Positions 11,152 through 22,043 of a DNA stretch of 51,326 nucleotides are shown piece after piece. Made by a program: the position numbers and the translations under genes. A model generated the notes under the pieces. That model worked only from the letters and a program-made list of their open reading frames with translations. It ran no database searches and was not told the DNA's origin. How positions within the stretch are numbered: the first letter of the stretch is position 1; every line of letters starts with the position of its first letter. Origin of the DNA: Dinochytrium kinnereticum (lineage: Eukaryota > Chytridiomycota > Chytridiomycetes > Chytridiales > Chytridiaceae); contig JADGJT010000030.1 of the NCBI GenBank assembly GCA_027604005.1, positions 51,615-102,940 on the forward strand. The letters run 5' to 3'.

Positions 11152-12115
11152 TGATACGCGTGCTGAAACTCCATCAACTTCTATGCTTCTTCTCTTGCTT
11201 CTCGACTTTTGAGAGGATCCTTCCTTTATATTCACTTCCAACCTACACCTGCCTCCTTGCTCTTTTCCAATCACACGCTCCTCCCAAATCCTTAAAATGT
11301 TTATTCTTTCATTCATTTTTCTTTCTAGTCGCTCGCAATCGTTATATATTTTTATTTGTTCAGTTGTTTCATTGGCACGTCAATATCTATCAATCGCCGT
11401 CTTTCTATCTTCCAAAATAATTCAATAATAAATGCTTGCGCTAAGTATCTTGCCCGAAGAAAGATAACGACGGGGTTTATCCACCATTCCCAGCTTGAAG
11501 GGGGATGCAGTTTACAGAGAGAGGCAAACCAAATAAAAAAAATCTTATTCCAGGAAAAAATAAAATTTATTCCGTTGTACTACTGATGTGAGGCGTGATC
11601 AACAGCCCTCGGAAAGAACAATCAGTCTCAGCAGATCCTTGGCCCACCGCCACGACACCCCGTCAACAACCATCAACCACACCACGCGTGAAGCGATCAA
11701 CCCTCTGTATTCCGTTCCTGTGTTGACTCGAAACGCGATCAAGACAACAACGACGCGGATCTTTGATCGGAGAGCAAAGTGTTCACTTTTCACGCGTCAA
11801 TCCACAGCACCAGCGTTGACGGGAAAACGACGTGATGGACCATTCTAGCAAGCTTGCTGGACTCTGTGATGATTACGAAAGAGTGCCAAGTTCACGAAAC
11901 GGGCCGTACGGTCACCAAAAAAAAAAAAAAAAAAAAGTTCTCTAGAGGGACGGGACAAAACCCTATTAAACCACCGCTCACCGTCTCCGTGGATCTCCGG
12001 CTATCAAGAGTATCAAGCGTGGAGGGTCGAAGAATCCACAGCCGTTTTATTTTCGAAACCCGTTTACATCAGATTCGTTTGTCGACAAAAAAAAATACAG
12101 TGGTGAGGCCACCGA
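11152..12115. other. Intergenic, no supported gene
   Basis: T-rich 3' region of the ORP gene, then about 0.6 kb without domain-bearing frames, including an A-run at about 11918-11936. Confidence 0.45.
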
Positions 12116-13537
12116 ATGTCTGTTCACGACCCGCATCCCAACGTCGCTTTAGACTCTTGCTCCGACGTATCCCTAGTGCATTCCTCAACCATCCTCAGCA
12201 CCATGCCTCATTCCACTAGCATAGCCGAACCATCATCGCCATCATTTGTCTCAACCACCCTCTCACCCACCCTCCTCCCCCGACCTCCCAAAAAGACCCT
12301 TCTGGTCCTCCGACCTCCTCGGCGCCATGATCCAGCATCGCCACCATCTCCCATCCACATCGATGCAACAGCTCAAGTGCCTTCCGATTCTAGACGGGAC
12401 GAAGGTGGAGTCGACCTGGCGCAGTCTTTGAACTGCGGGGTCAATCCGCCGGTTGAGGAGGAAGTTTTGATGCCCGCTTCTCCGCCGCCTTCACCGTTGG
12501 AGTGTGGAGGTAATGAGTTGGCAGCGATGGGAATGCCTTCTGATCGACGTGTAAGGAGACGGTGGAGTGATGAGTCTTTCTTCTTGGCGCAGCATCCCCA
12601 CCGACAACTTGCACCAACATCATTCACCACCCTTCCAAACGAGATACTTCGTTCCATCATGACACATATTCACCCTCATACTCTTCAATCACTCTCTCGT
12701 CTGTCAAAGTCAACATCCCACCTCGTTCGTTCGCTCTCAACTGACTTTGGGTTCGCATCAATGAACCTCCGCACATGCTTCCCAGACGCCTCCGACTTTC
12801 CGCAGATTTCATGGGAGAGACTTGGAAGTGTTTACGTTGCCGCTTTTATTGGCGTCAGAGGCAGGCTCGACGAAGAGGTAGTTACAGGGTTCTGGCCATG
12901 GTTCGGGTCTCTCGGTGAACCAGACCGCTCAACCTCAATACCTTGCCTGGAACAGCCATCATGTGGGATAGCAACCCCGCTTTCGACTCCAGAGTATGAC
13001 TGTGAGGTTTTGTCGCGGGATCGTATTGGTGGTGCGCCAATGCCCACCCCGACCATTCTCGATGGCCTTGTCTTGGCATTCAAACGAAATCTCCTACATC
13101 CTTCCCACCACTCTCACTTTGCTCAACGACTTTTGGCAGCCCTCAACTCTCCTCTTCATCTTTCCGAAATTCTAAAGTTGGGGAGCGTGACGGTCGACGC
13201 ATGGAAGGAGATGGTGATTCTCTCAGCAGCATGGGGTGCAAATGGGAGTTTAGCGGTCCTTATGGACGGGTCCATTTCAGACGTCTTTTCATCCCCTGAG
13301 ACTGGGTCAGGGTTACTCTTAGCTGCCACTTTAGCGGTTCTACCTGCCGCAGCGTATAATCGGGAATCTGTGTTGTGGATAGTTTTAAAGCACCTTGGGG
13401 TGAGCGCGCCGACTGGGGACGGGGGAAGACGGGAGGGAGGTGTGGGGGCGCTTGTGGAGCAAGCGGTGAGGACGACTTTGGATGCAGGGCATCGGGAGGC
13501 GTTTGAGGTTCTGATGGATCCTTTGGCTTATCAGTGA
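12116..13537 (+). CDS. F-box-like protein (473 aa)
   Basis: Single exon. The first 165 residues are Ser/Pro-rich and look disordered. At about residues 172-210 there is an F-box-like pattern: TLPNEILRSIMTHI, then L-x-S-L-S-R-L-S-K and a following helix. F-box proteins bind Skp1 and deliver substrates to SCF ubiquitin ligases. The C-terminal half has hydrophobic helical segments (for example LAVLMDGSISDVF, LLLAATLAVLPAAA, VLWIVLKHLGV) with no repeat family I can name. No introns, unlike most neighbours. The upstream frame contains later ATGs (for example at residue 30), so the start is not certain. Confidence 0.6.
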   Translation: MSVHDPHPNVALDSCSDVSLVHSSTILSTMPHSTSIAEPSSPSFVSTTLSPTLLPRPPKKTLLVLRPPRRHDPASPPSPIHIDATAQVPSDSRRDEGGVDLAQSLNCGVNPPVEEEVLMPASPPPSPLECGGNELAAMGMPSDRRVRRRWSDESFFLAQHPHRQLAPTSFTTLPNEILRSIMTHIHPHTLQSLSRLSKSTSHLVRSLSTDFGFASMNLRTCFPDASDFPQISWERLGSVYVAAFIGVRGRLDEEVVTGFWPWFGSLGEPDRSTSIPCLEQPSCGIATPLSTPEYDCEVLSRDRIGGAPMPTPTILDGLVLAFKRNLLHPSHHSHFAQRLLAALNSPLHLSEILKLGSVTVDAWKEMVILSAAWGANGSLAVLMDGSISDVFSSPETGSGLLLAATLAVLPAAAYNRESVLWIVLKHLGVSAPTGDGGRREGGVGALVEQAVRTTLDAGHREAFEVLMDPLAYQ

Positions 13538-14160
13538 GGTCTTGGTGTTCACACATTCGTATTCCACGTTCATTTTCCTTCATAACATTATTTCTATTTT
13601 ATGTATCTTTTTTCTCTTTCTGCCCGCATTTTTTATCATTAGTCTTGCTGTTATGGCTGCTTATAGTTGTTTCCTTATTATTTTTATTTACTGTTGCTTG
13701 AGGTTTACTCGTCGTGTGCCATCCTTTTTACTCATCTTATGCTATCCTTATTCCCCGTCCTGTTGCTTTCATTTTACGCACCAGCCCTAACCGCTTGCCG
13801 ACTGTCTTTTGACGGGGTATTTCAATGAAGATGTTGACGCTGTACGATGAGCCTCCTCGCCTCAGGGCAGTCCCTGATGGGTGAAAAGGGACTTTGAAAC
13901 GCATGCGTGAAAGAAAAACAGATTGCAGGAAAGTCTTGTGTGATACAGAAAAAAAAACACGTCGCACACAAATCGAAACTCACGAATATAAGGACACACG
14001 CCGCCTCAACTGTCTCGCCACCCCCACCACCACAGCGCATCACCGCCGTCTTCCCTTGCCCGCCACGCCCGATCATTAGCGTTGGTCTCTTCGCAAGCAT
14101 CGCTGGTCGCTCCCTTCTGCTGCTGCTCCTTCTGGTACGGTCGTTCGCTGGTTGGGAGAA
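13538..14160. other. Intergenic; possible unrecognised 5' exon of the LRR gene
   Basis: Mostly 3' UTR of the F-box gene and 5' region of the LRR gene. At about 14078-14150 a hydrophobic run (LLLLLLL) is encoded in a frame different from the LRR exon, which could be part of a signal peptide joined by an intron or displaced by a sequence error. Confidence 0.35.
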
Positions 14161-15906
14161 ATGAGCTTCGATGACTGCACCACTCTGCGGCTGCTCTTCT
14201 ACCGTAAGCTTCTCATGGTGGTTGTTGGCCCTTTCATAAGCCCTTACCATCTTCCATCAAAACAGCCTCTGGAAACTCTCCCTATGGAACAGAGGAATGC
14301 TGCAACTTTCCGTTTCGAAACCCCCGCAACTTCATTCGTTGCGGAACTGGCAATCGGATTGTTGAAGTGTTAGCATCTTTTTTTTCTTCTTTTTTCCCTC
14401 TGTCTGTTGGTCTGACTGCTCCCGCTCTCTGCTGCTTGAAAACAGTAATCTGGCTGCGACAAACATCTTGTCCGAGTTCCCGACGGACCTGGCTTCTCGA
14501 ATGGGTGGTTTAGTGTTTTTGGACGTGAGTAATAACGCTCTTGCTGGCAGTTTGGAGCAGGACTGGACACCACTTGCAGGATTGAGGACCTTGTAAGCTG
14601 ACATTACCCCAACCCTTTGCTTACTTATTGATCCCATAACCGTATCTGATCACCGTTCCAACTCAACAAAAATCGTAAAAACATCAGGAATGTGGCAAAT
14701 AACGCCATCAGTGGTCCTATTCCATCCTCCTTCGCCTCCCTTACTGCCCTCACGACGCTCGATCTTTCTAACAATGGCATGTCTGGCCCACTGCCCGACC
14801 TCTCAAGCCTCACCAGCCTCCAATCATGCAGTCTCACTTCGCAAGTGAACGGAAATTTCTGCACAGCCAGCTCCACCTTCCTTCCAGGACCTTGCCAGTC
14901 CAACTTTCCATCTTGCGACACGACTCCCATTACTTCCGCGACAGACCCCGTTTCTTCGGATGAGCCCACATCAACTACATCATCTGTGAGCGATGAAGTT
15001 TCCTCTTCCATCAACACCACCACGGATACATCACAGACAACGAGCTCAGGATTGCTAAGTACAGAGAATGCAACAGCCTCCTCCCGATCGCCGTCGACCG
15101 TGCGTGACACCTTATCGGCCACCGCCACCACCACCGCTACCAATACGAACTCTATCGCCTCACAAGAAGCTTCGTCGACGCCATCTGGTTTAACCACACA
15201 AGTCTTGGCCACCGTCATTAGTCTATCCCTTCTTTTTGTGATCCTTGTGGCCGTTGCGGCATTCATGTTTGGCCGGAGACGCAGAAAGTTCAAGGCACCC
15301 CTTCCCTCCCCGCCACATGATATCTACTCGTCCAACCAGCCGCCATCGACATCATTGGCCAGGCAGTATGATGGTTCAGAGTTTGGCGGTTTGGATGGGG
15401 GGAGAAACGCTCCTTCAGGTCTGAACAATCAAACCCTCGTTATGATGGCACCCCGCCATCCACCTGGACATATTCCATTCCCAAACACAGTGCCACACAG
15501 CATGGATTCCCGAAGTATCGCAGAGTCAGATGCCATGATGGTCCCATCGCAGTACCAAAACACGTCTTCCTCTTCCTCCCTTTTCCCCCCTCGAATCATG
15601 CAGTCTAAGCCTCCACTCCACTATTATCAGCAGGCTGTCGAGAGATCGGATGGTTCGTCAACCGCTGTTGACGCCGGCGTCAATGGAACGTGGGAACCAG
15701 CAGCTATGGACAAGAAGACACCGCAGAAGTACGAGAAAGGTCGCGCTTTTGTCCAACTGGGGATGGGGGACGCTGGTGCTGGTGGAAGTGGGGTGGATGG
15801 TGCGATGGTGATGCAGACTCTGGTTGCGGGGTCGACGGTGGATGTTCCAGAGGCTTTGCCGCCACCTGCTTACACCTCTTTTAACAATCTTCACGCTAAT
15901 AATTAA
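14161..15906 (+). CDS. LRR single-pass membrane protein, receptor-like without kinase (503 aa)
   Basis: Four exons: 14161..14203, 14266..14368, 14446..14592, 14688..15906. The ectodomain starts with a Cys cap (DCTTLRLLF ... EECCNFP ... RCGTGNRIVEVNL) and continues with LRRs (GLVFLDVSNNALAGSLE, LNVANNAISGPIP, LTTLDLSNNGMSGPLP). A Cys-containing end cap and a long Ser/Thr-rich stalk follow, then one transmembrane helix at about 270-293 followed by basic RRRRK, then a Pro-rich cytoplasmic tail of about 200 residues. Such proteins act as surface adhesion or recognition receptors. The exon 2 donor is GTTAGC; it was chosen over the GTGTTA one base pair upstream because it alone keeps the frame. With ATG 14161 no signal peptide is present, so the true start may lie in an upstream exon. 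Confidence 0.75.
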
Positions 15907-16592
15907 TCCGTTCACATATGGTACCAAATATCTATTTTTCTATTTTTCCGCGAACGCTGAACAGAATAGGTTTGCGTGGAGTAGATGATGATGCATCCGC
16001 GTGGTTGATGCCTTTTGCCCTGTGAAGGAAGCATCGGCATCGTGCGAGCCACCTCTCCTGGTTGCTGACATGAAAGGGGCATGATGATGGGACGATGGTG
16101 GGTCGGTGGAGCAGGTCGGTGGGGGCGTCTGTCTTGCGTGATGGTGCTTGTCCAGTTGCGTGAAGGCTCGCAATTGGACGACGGCTATCGCTTGTGGCCA
16201 AACCCAAAAGTCTTGGGTAAGGAGGACCCCCCAGCACGCGCAGCTTCCTTTTATGGACATATACGCTGCGGTGGATTCACGGTAGAAACCAACCTCAACG
16301 CTGCATTTCCGTTTTTCTTTCCGATCCGGGCGAATGCAGCTGTCGCGGAGTAAGTAAGGCGCGTTATGCTTTTGCTGATGCAGCTGCTTGATGGCAGCGC
16401 TCGCTGATTAGCACACGAAATGAAGCTGTGCGCGACAAGAGCCGACGATTGGATATCGAAGGAAGATGGAAGAAACCGAAGGAGGGGAAAAACAGAGGAT
16501 GGATATAAAAAGCACGATGGGCTCCTTCTTCCCCGCATTCCTCTTTCCCCCCACCCCCACCTCCACCTCCCCCTCATCAAATCACCACAACG
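15907..16592. other. Intergenic, promoter of subtilase A
   Basis: No gene supported. It holds the LRR gene 3' end and the upstream region of subtilase A, with the TATA box described separately and a CT-rich leader (about 16530-16575). Confidence 0.5.
16504..16510 (+). promoter_or_regulatory. TATA box of subtilase A
   Basis: TATAAAA, 83-89 bp before the ATG at 16593 and followed by a pyrimidine-rich leader. The same TATA plus pyrimidine-rich arrangement is found upstream of B, C, D and G. Confidence 0.55.
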
Positions 16593-19500
16593 ATGATCTT
16601 TACCAAGATCGTCACCATCCTGGCCGCCTCCGCGGCCATGGCCTCTGCCGCCAGCATTCAGGGAAACCTCAACGGAGCCCTTGAGAACACCTTCCTGGTC
16701 GAGGTCGAATCTGGTGAGTGATCCAGCAGCGTCATACGTTAAGGCCTCCACATGTCTCTTTTCCTTGACGCATACCCACTCCCATGGCGAGCAAAGAACT
16801 GGCAGTTAACCCTTTATTCCCCATGTGCTAATGAATTCGGAACAAATAGGTGTTGACGCTCAGGCCTTTGTCCTTGAGAAGCTTGCTACTGCTGGCGTTC
16901 CCGCCGCGGACGTTCAGTTCAGGGTACCCATCCAGTCCAAGTTCTTCACCGGTGTTTCCTTCCAGATCAAGAAGGGTACTGAGGCCAGTGAGTATCATGA
17001 TGTTTATTATTCATATTCAGATTCTCGTGAACTGACTCATTGAAACTCCATCCTTCAGCCGATGAAATCATCGAGTCTCTTCCCTTCAAGCGTGCCTTCA
17101 GGGTTGGCACTCGCTCCAAGCCCGTCCCCTTCAAGGTCGATGCCACCAAGCTCCCGGCTGAGGCCATCCACTCCCTCACCGGTGTGAACGAGGCCCGTGC
17201 CAGGTTCGGTCTCTCTGGCAAGGGCATCAAGGTCGCCGTCATTGACTCTGGTATCGACTACTTGCACCCCGCGCTTGGCGGTGGGTTTGGGCCTGGGTTC
17301 AAGGTTGGCTACGGTGAGTTGTCAAATCAAATCCCTTTGCTTCCTTGTGTTTCGCTTGGACGCAAAACCTTGGGACTGTGGTGCACAGAACTGTAGGACT
17401 GGTCAAGCGAGAGTCACACTGTTTACGTGCCCAGAGCCTCTGCAGATACCAGTCCAGCTAACGCATTCCCCCCCCTTCCCCCCTTGCCCGACAATAACAG
17501 GTTACGACCTTGTCGGCGACGAGTAAGTGCTTTCACTTCGACTTTTGCGAACAGCATTCTGACTCCCTTCACAGCTACAGCGCCGCCAACCCCTTCCCCG
17601 TTCCCGACGCCGACCCCTTGGACAACTGCTCCGCAAGCTCGCACGGAACTCACGTTGCTGGTATTGTCGGCGCCAACACATACAACATCACCGACCCCGC
17701 CTTCAAGTCTCCCGTTGACTTCACTGGTGTTGCCCCCGGTGCGATTATCGGAGGGTACCGTGTCTTTGGCTGTGCCGCTGACAACACTGGCACTGACATT
17801 GTCACTGCCGCCATTTACAAGGCCGCTGAGGATGGTTCCGACATTATCAACTTGTCCCTTGGTGGTGGTCCCGTCTTCTCTGATGACTCAGACTCTTACG
17901 CTGCTGAAGTTGTTGGCAGGGCTGGCCATATTGTTGTTGCTTCCAACGGTAACTCGCAGTCTGCTGGTTTGATGACCAACGGGTCGCCTGCCGTATCTAG
18001 GGGAGCGCTTGGTATTGCCTCGTTTGACAACGTTGCTGTCAGCCAGCCTGCCTTGTCCGTTGATAGTGCCAGCTTCCCTTACAGCATTGGACAGTTGAAC
18101 GGTCGTTTCGCCTTCAACACTCCTTACGAGGTCATTGTCAACGGTATGATTTTTTTCCTTTATTTCTCCTCTGTGTGGATGGCTGCTGATGATTAACATC
18201 TCGTTGTTTAGATCTGACCGCCGATGACAACAACATTGAGACTGATGGTACTTCCCTTGATGTCCCTACCGTTAACGCTACTGGAAAAGCCCTCTTCATT
18301 CGTTGGGGAAGTACCGCCTTCGGTGGTTCCGTCAGGCGTTGCAAGTAAGTGATTTTATTCTATATCGCCTTTACTGCTATGGAAAAACGATTAAAGCATA
18401 GAATTTTAACGCGCGCCTTTTCAGCTACGCCGTCCGCGCTGGTGCCGCTGCATGCATTCTCTACTCCAACACTGCGAGCATCCCCGGCATTTTCGGAGCT
18501 GCTGAGATTCCATCCCTTGCCACCACCCGTGAGGCTGGCCAGGCTGTCATTGCCGCCATCAAGGCTGGCAAGCAGCCTACTTTCATAGTCAGCGACAAGC
18601 AGTCTAACTTCCCCATCCCCACTGGTGGTACCGTCTCTGATTTCTCTTCCCCTGGTCTTGACCCTGAGCTTTTCATTAAGCCTGATTTGGGTGGTATTGG
18701 TGGTGAGGTTCTTTCAACCATCTCTTCGTACGCACAGGAGGCTACTGGTGCTCTTTTCCCTTACGCTGTTTACTCTGGTACCTCCATGTCTTCGCCCTAC
18801 ACTGCTGGTGCTCTTGCTCTCTTCCTTGAGGCTAAGGGCAAGATGGACTTTGCTACCATCCGTGCCTACCTTCAGAACACTGCTAAGCCCGCCAACATCT
18901 TCAACTCTCCATTGGTTGACTCTGTTGCCAGGCAAGGTGCTGGTCTCCTGAACGTTTACGATGCGATCACTACCAAGACCCTCGTTACCCCGTCCGCTCT
19001 CCGTAAGTTTTCCACGCCGTTCTACCAGATTTCCTTCTTATTTAACATTGCTTTCTAGACTTGAACGACACCAAGTACATCCACCAGCACTACACCCTTA
19101 CCATTGCCAACAGCGAGTCGAAGCCCGTTACCTACACTTTGACCTCCAAGGGTGCTGCTCTTGCTTCTGGTTTCCTCCCCGGTGATGATGCTCTCCAACC
19201 CATTGCCACCACCGGCTTCACTGCCGAGTACGCAGAGGTGAAGTTCGCCCGCAACAACGACCGTGTGGACTCGGTCAACGTCACCGTCCCCGCCGGTGGA
19301 TCCCGTCGCGTCAATGTTCACTTCAAGCCCCCAGCCACCGCCATCGCTGGTCTGTTCCCCGTTTACTCTGGGTACATCTCTGTTGCCATTGCTGGTGAAT
19401 TGGAGCCTGTGGCCTCTGTTCCTTTTGCTGGTATGGTTGGAAGCTGGAGGGATGCCCCGATCTGGGTCAGGAACTCCCCTGCTTACACTGAGCTCTTCCT

Positions 19501-20070
19501 GAAGGCTACTTTTGATGTTCCTGAGAACGCTACCGCCGCCACTGGCATTTACGACACTTCGTTGAGCTTCCAGCCCCTCAGCACCTCAAGCCCCACCACT
19601 CTCTCTGCCACCGAGGGTATCGTCGTCATGCCCAGTAAGTCGTTATAGTTATCTAACCCTTCGTCTTGTTCTCGTCTAACACGCTATGATTTCCTGCAGT
19701 CGTCTCTACCAACTCTAGGTACGCCAAGGTTGAGGTCGTCTTCGCCGGCACTCCCGAGGAGAAGAAGCTCCTTCCCGGTAACATCCGTCACAAGACCCCG
19801 CTCGGCTACCTTTCCTCCGGTGCTCCCTTCGTCTTCAGCCAGTACCAGAGAAACACCCCAATCAGTGCCCAAGGCCTTGCCCAGCCCAGCCTCTACCTGT
19901 GGAGCGGTGCTATTACCACCAACGCCACCTCCTCCGAGGCTGAGATTCAGCTTCCCCCTGGTCACTACAGGGTCAAGTTCTCGGGTTTGAAGCACTTTGG
20001 AAGGCTTGGTGCTAAGGGCGACTCGAACTACGATGTTGTCACCACCCCCGTCTTCAAGCTTACCTACTAA
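16593..20070 (+). CDS. Secreted subtilisin-like protease A (S8A, 920 aa)
   Basis: Nine exons: 16593..16713, 16850..16987, 17059..17313, 17501..17522, 17575..18143, 18212..18344, 18425..19002, 19059..19634, 19700..20070. Order: signal peptide (MIFTKIVTILAASAAMASA), I9-like pro-segment to about residue 100, catalytic domain, PA insert, Fn3-like C-terminus. Triad: Asp149 in AVIDSGIDYLHP, His202 in SHGTHVAG, Ser533 in YSGTSMSSPY; oxyanion Asn in ASNGNSQ. The long gap from His to Ser is the PA insert (ATGKALFIRWG ... RRCNYAVRAG), typical of Vpr-like subtilases, thought to bind substrate or aid stability. The C-terminus ends with GDSNYDVV and FKLTY, marking clade I with F and G. Exon 4 is only 22 nt. 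It should be an extracellular endopeptidase activated by pro-segment removal. It is the only clade I copy on the plus strand. Confidence 0.93.
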
Positions 20071-20836
20071 GCGGCTTTGTGCGGATTCTTTTCCCTTTCG
20101 GAGAGGACTCTGTTATAGTTGACGGTTTCGTTTTTGTTTTTTTTCCTGTTTCGATTATAATTTTCGGTTATGGCTTTTTCGGTTTTGTATCCCTCATTCT
20201 TCTTTCGGTGATGATGGGATGAAAGAAAGCGTTGTCCATTGGATATATTTTCCTTATCGCTTCCTTTTTTTACCCTCGGCCTTTTTTTTTCTTTTTTGTT
20301 TTTCTAAACTAATGTGGTCTCATACTTTTTATGCCTCTTCCTCAACAACCCTGCGTAGAGCTGCTTAAGGTGGCGCCTTTTTCTTTGCCCTCTCCTTTTA
20401 TCTCCTTTTATCTATGTTTTTGCTCAATCTTCCTTTCTTTTCCGCTGTGTTGCGGAGGAGGTTGGTTGGGCTGTGTGGATGATGGATACAGTCTCATAAA
20501 ATAAAGGGGCAGACCTTTCTTTAATTAACTATTATATCTCCAACAAACTGCCTTGTTCTTTTTTTTTGGGTAAAATGTAAAGGATGCTTTGACTGTGCTT
20601 CCTTCCTTATCTACTCTTGTACTGTAGCTAGCAAGACGGCATTTTCCAGTGGCAAAACAGCTCGTTCAAAGGGGTCTTGAAGCCAAGTTATTATTGTGTA
20701 TTTATTTCCAAATATGCAAGATGACTATATCCAAGGTACGATCTACACGACGCTGAAAGGTATAAAAAACAAACAACACCATAATTCTCAAACACCATCA
20801 ATAAAGAAAGTTCCTCACAACCAAATCAGCACTTGA
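20071..20836. other. 3' region between convergent genes
   Basis: T-rich 3' region of subtilase A running into the 3' end of the GPI-anchored protein gene. No coding signal seen. Confidence 0.5.
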
Positions 20837-21466
20837 TCAAACCCCCAACACTCCAACAACCACAACCGCCACCAAAATTCCAAGCAAGTAAGCAGCCCCC
20901 TTTGAATAAACCACCGAAATGCCAGAAGTTTTAGACGCAGTGGTGACAGCAACCGTGGTAGACGTCTGCACAGCTCCTCCCAGAACCGTGCTAATGATCG
21001 GGGCAAGGATTGAAGCACCATTGACAAAAGTGGTCAGCAGTGTGATCAGGGCACCAGCCGACCCTGCATCACAAGCGAGTTTAACAAGATCTTGAGCGGT
21101 GCTTGATGAAGAGCAGGTTTTGAGGCAATTGCTCAGGTCCGTCACTTGGTTCGAGTTTGAGCAGAGGGTTAGGGAGGTTGCTGAGGAGAGGGAGGAGAGG
21201 ATGTTGGGGACTTTGGCCTGTGTGAGCGTGATGATTGTTAGATGAGGTGGCGTTAGGCAGACGGTTGCTTGATGATATGCTGCGTGTGGATTGTGGTTGG
21301 AACGAAGACTCACAAGACATGATAAGCCACAGTTGTCTGGGATGGAGCTCAGCGTGGTGATGATTGAGAAGGGGGATGGTCCCGTTGTTGCCTGGGCAGC
21401 GATCACGTCGGCGATGACCAGGGCAGTAAGGACGGCGACGGCGACGAAGGATGCTGAGGAGCGCAT
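20837..21466 (-). CDS. Small secreted GPI-anchored Cys-rich (CFEM-like) protein (177 aa)
   Basis: Two exons on the minus strand, 21314..21466 and 20837..21217, with a 96-nt intron (21218..21313) having GTGAGT and ACAG ends. The intron is a multiple of three without a stop, so an unspliced reading frame of 209 aa also exists. The spliced product has a signal peptide (hydrophobic to about residue 24), a six-Cys domain with spacing NCGLSC ... LC ... NCLKTC ... AC, a Ser/Thr-rich stretch, and a hydrophobic C-terminus (YLLGILVAVVVVGVLGV) typical of GPI attachment. The Cys order recalls the CFEM domain, but CFEM has eight Cys and this has six, so the assignment is tentative. It is likely at the cell surface or wall. 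It is the only non-protease gene inside the subtilase array. Confidence 0.65.
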   Translation of the reverse strand: MRSSASFVAVAVLTALVIADVIAAQATTGPSPFSIITTLSSIPDNCGLSCLVSLRSNHNPHAAYHQATVCLTPPHLTIITLTQAKVPNILSSLSSATSLTLCSNSNQVTDLSNCLKTCSSSSTAQDLVKLACDAGSAGALITLLTTFVNGASILAPIISTVLGGAVQTSTTVAVTTASKTSGISVVYSKGAAYLLGILVAVVVVGVLGV

Positions 21467-22043
21467 GGTGGGGTTGGCGGTCAGGATGGAAGAAAATGTC
21501 TGCGTCTTTATGCGGAGTCGCAGAGGCTGAAGCCTATCGGACTAGGGGGGAACGCCTGTGATGTCCCTGCCGCTGCATTCTGCAATGTGATTGGGTGGCA
21601 GGATGGCGGCAATGGCGCAGAGGTCAGCCTCTGTCCGTGTCCGCACCATCGGACCAAGGGGTAGTATTTTTGGGGCTGCCAGAGGCGAGCCAGAGACGGT
21701 GGCGGACTTGGAAATTGAAGAACGGGTTATTCATTCTTTTTGTTGCCAGGCAAACCGATATATATTTGTATATTTTAATTGAACGAGATCAGGGGAAGAC
21801 TCTAATAAATGTATGGCTGTGAGGAGCTGTTCGTCACAAACCAAGTAAAAAAAAAGGAGGAACAAGATCAAAAAAGGCTGCAATGGGAAGCCACCAGAGC
21901 ATCAGCAATGCTGGAAAGGTTTACAGAACCTTACATCCTCCCATTGTGACCATCCTTGACCAACCCGACCGCAATGAGGCAGAAGGGGAAACGTGTAAAT
22001 TAAAGGAATAAAGAAGAATGAGGCTCAACCCAGAACGCAACGC
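21467..22043. other. Intergenic
   Basis: Upstream region of the GPI protein gene and 3' end of subtilase B. No gene supported. Confidence 0.45.
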
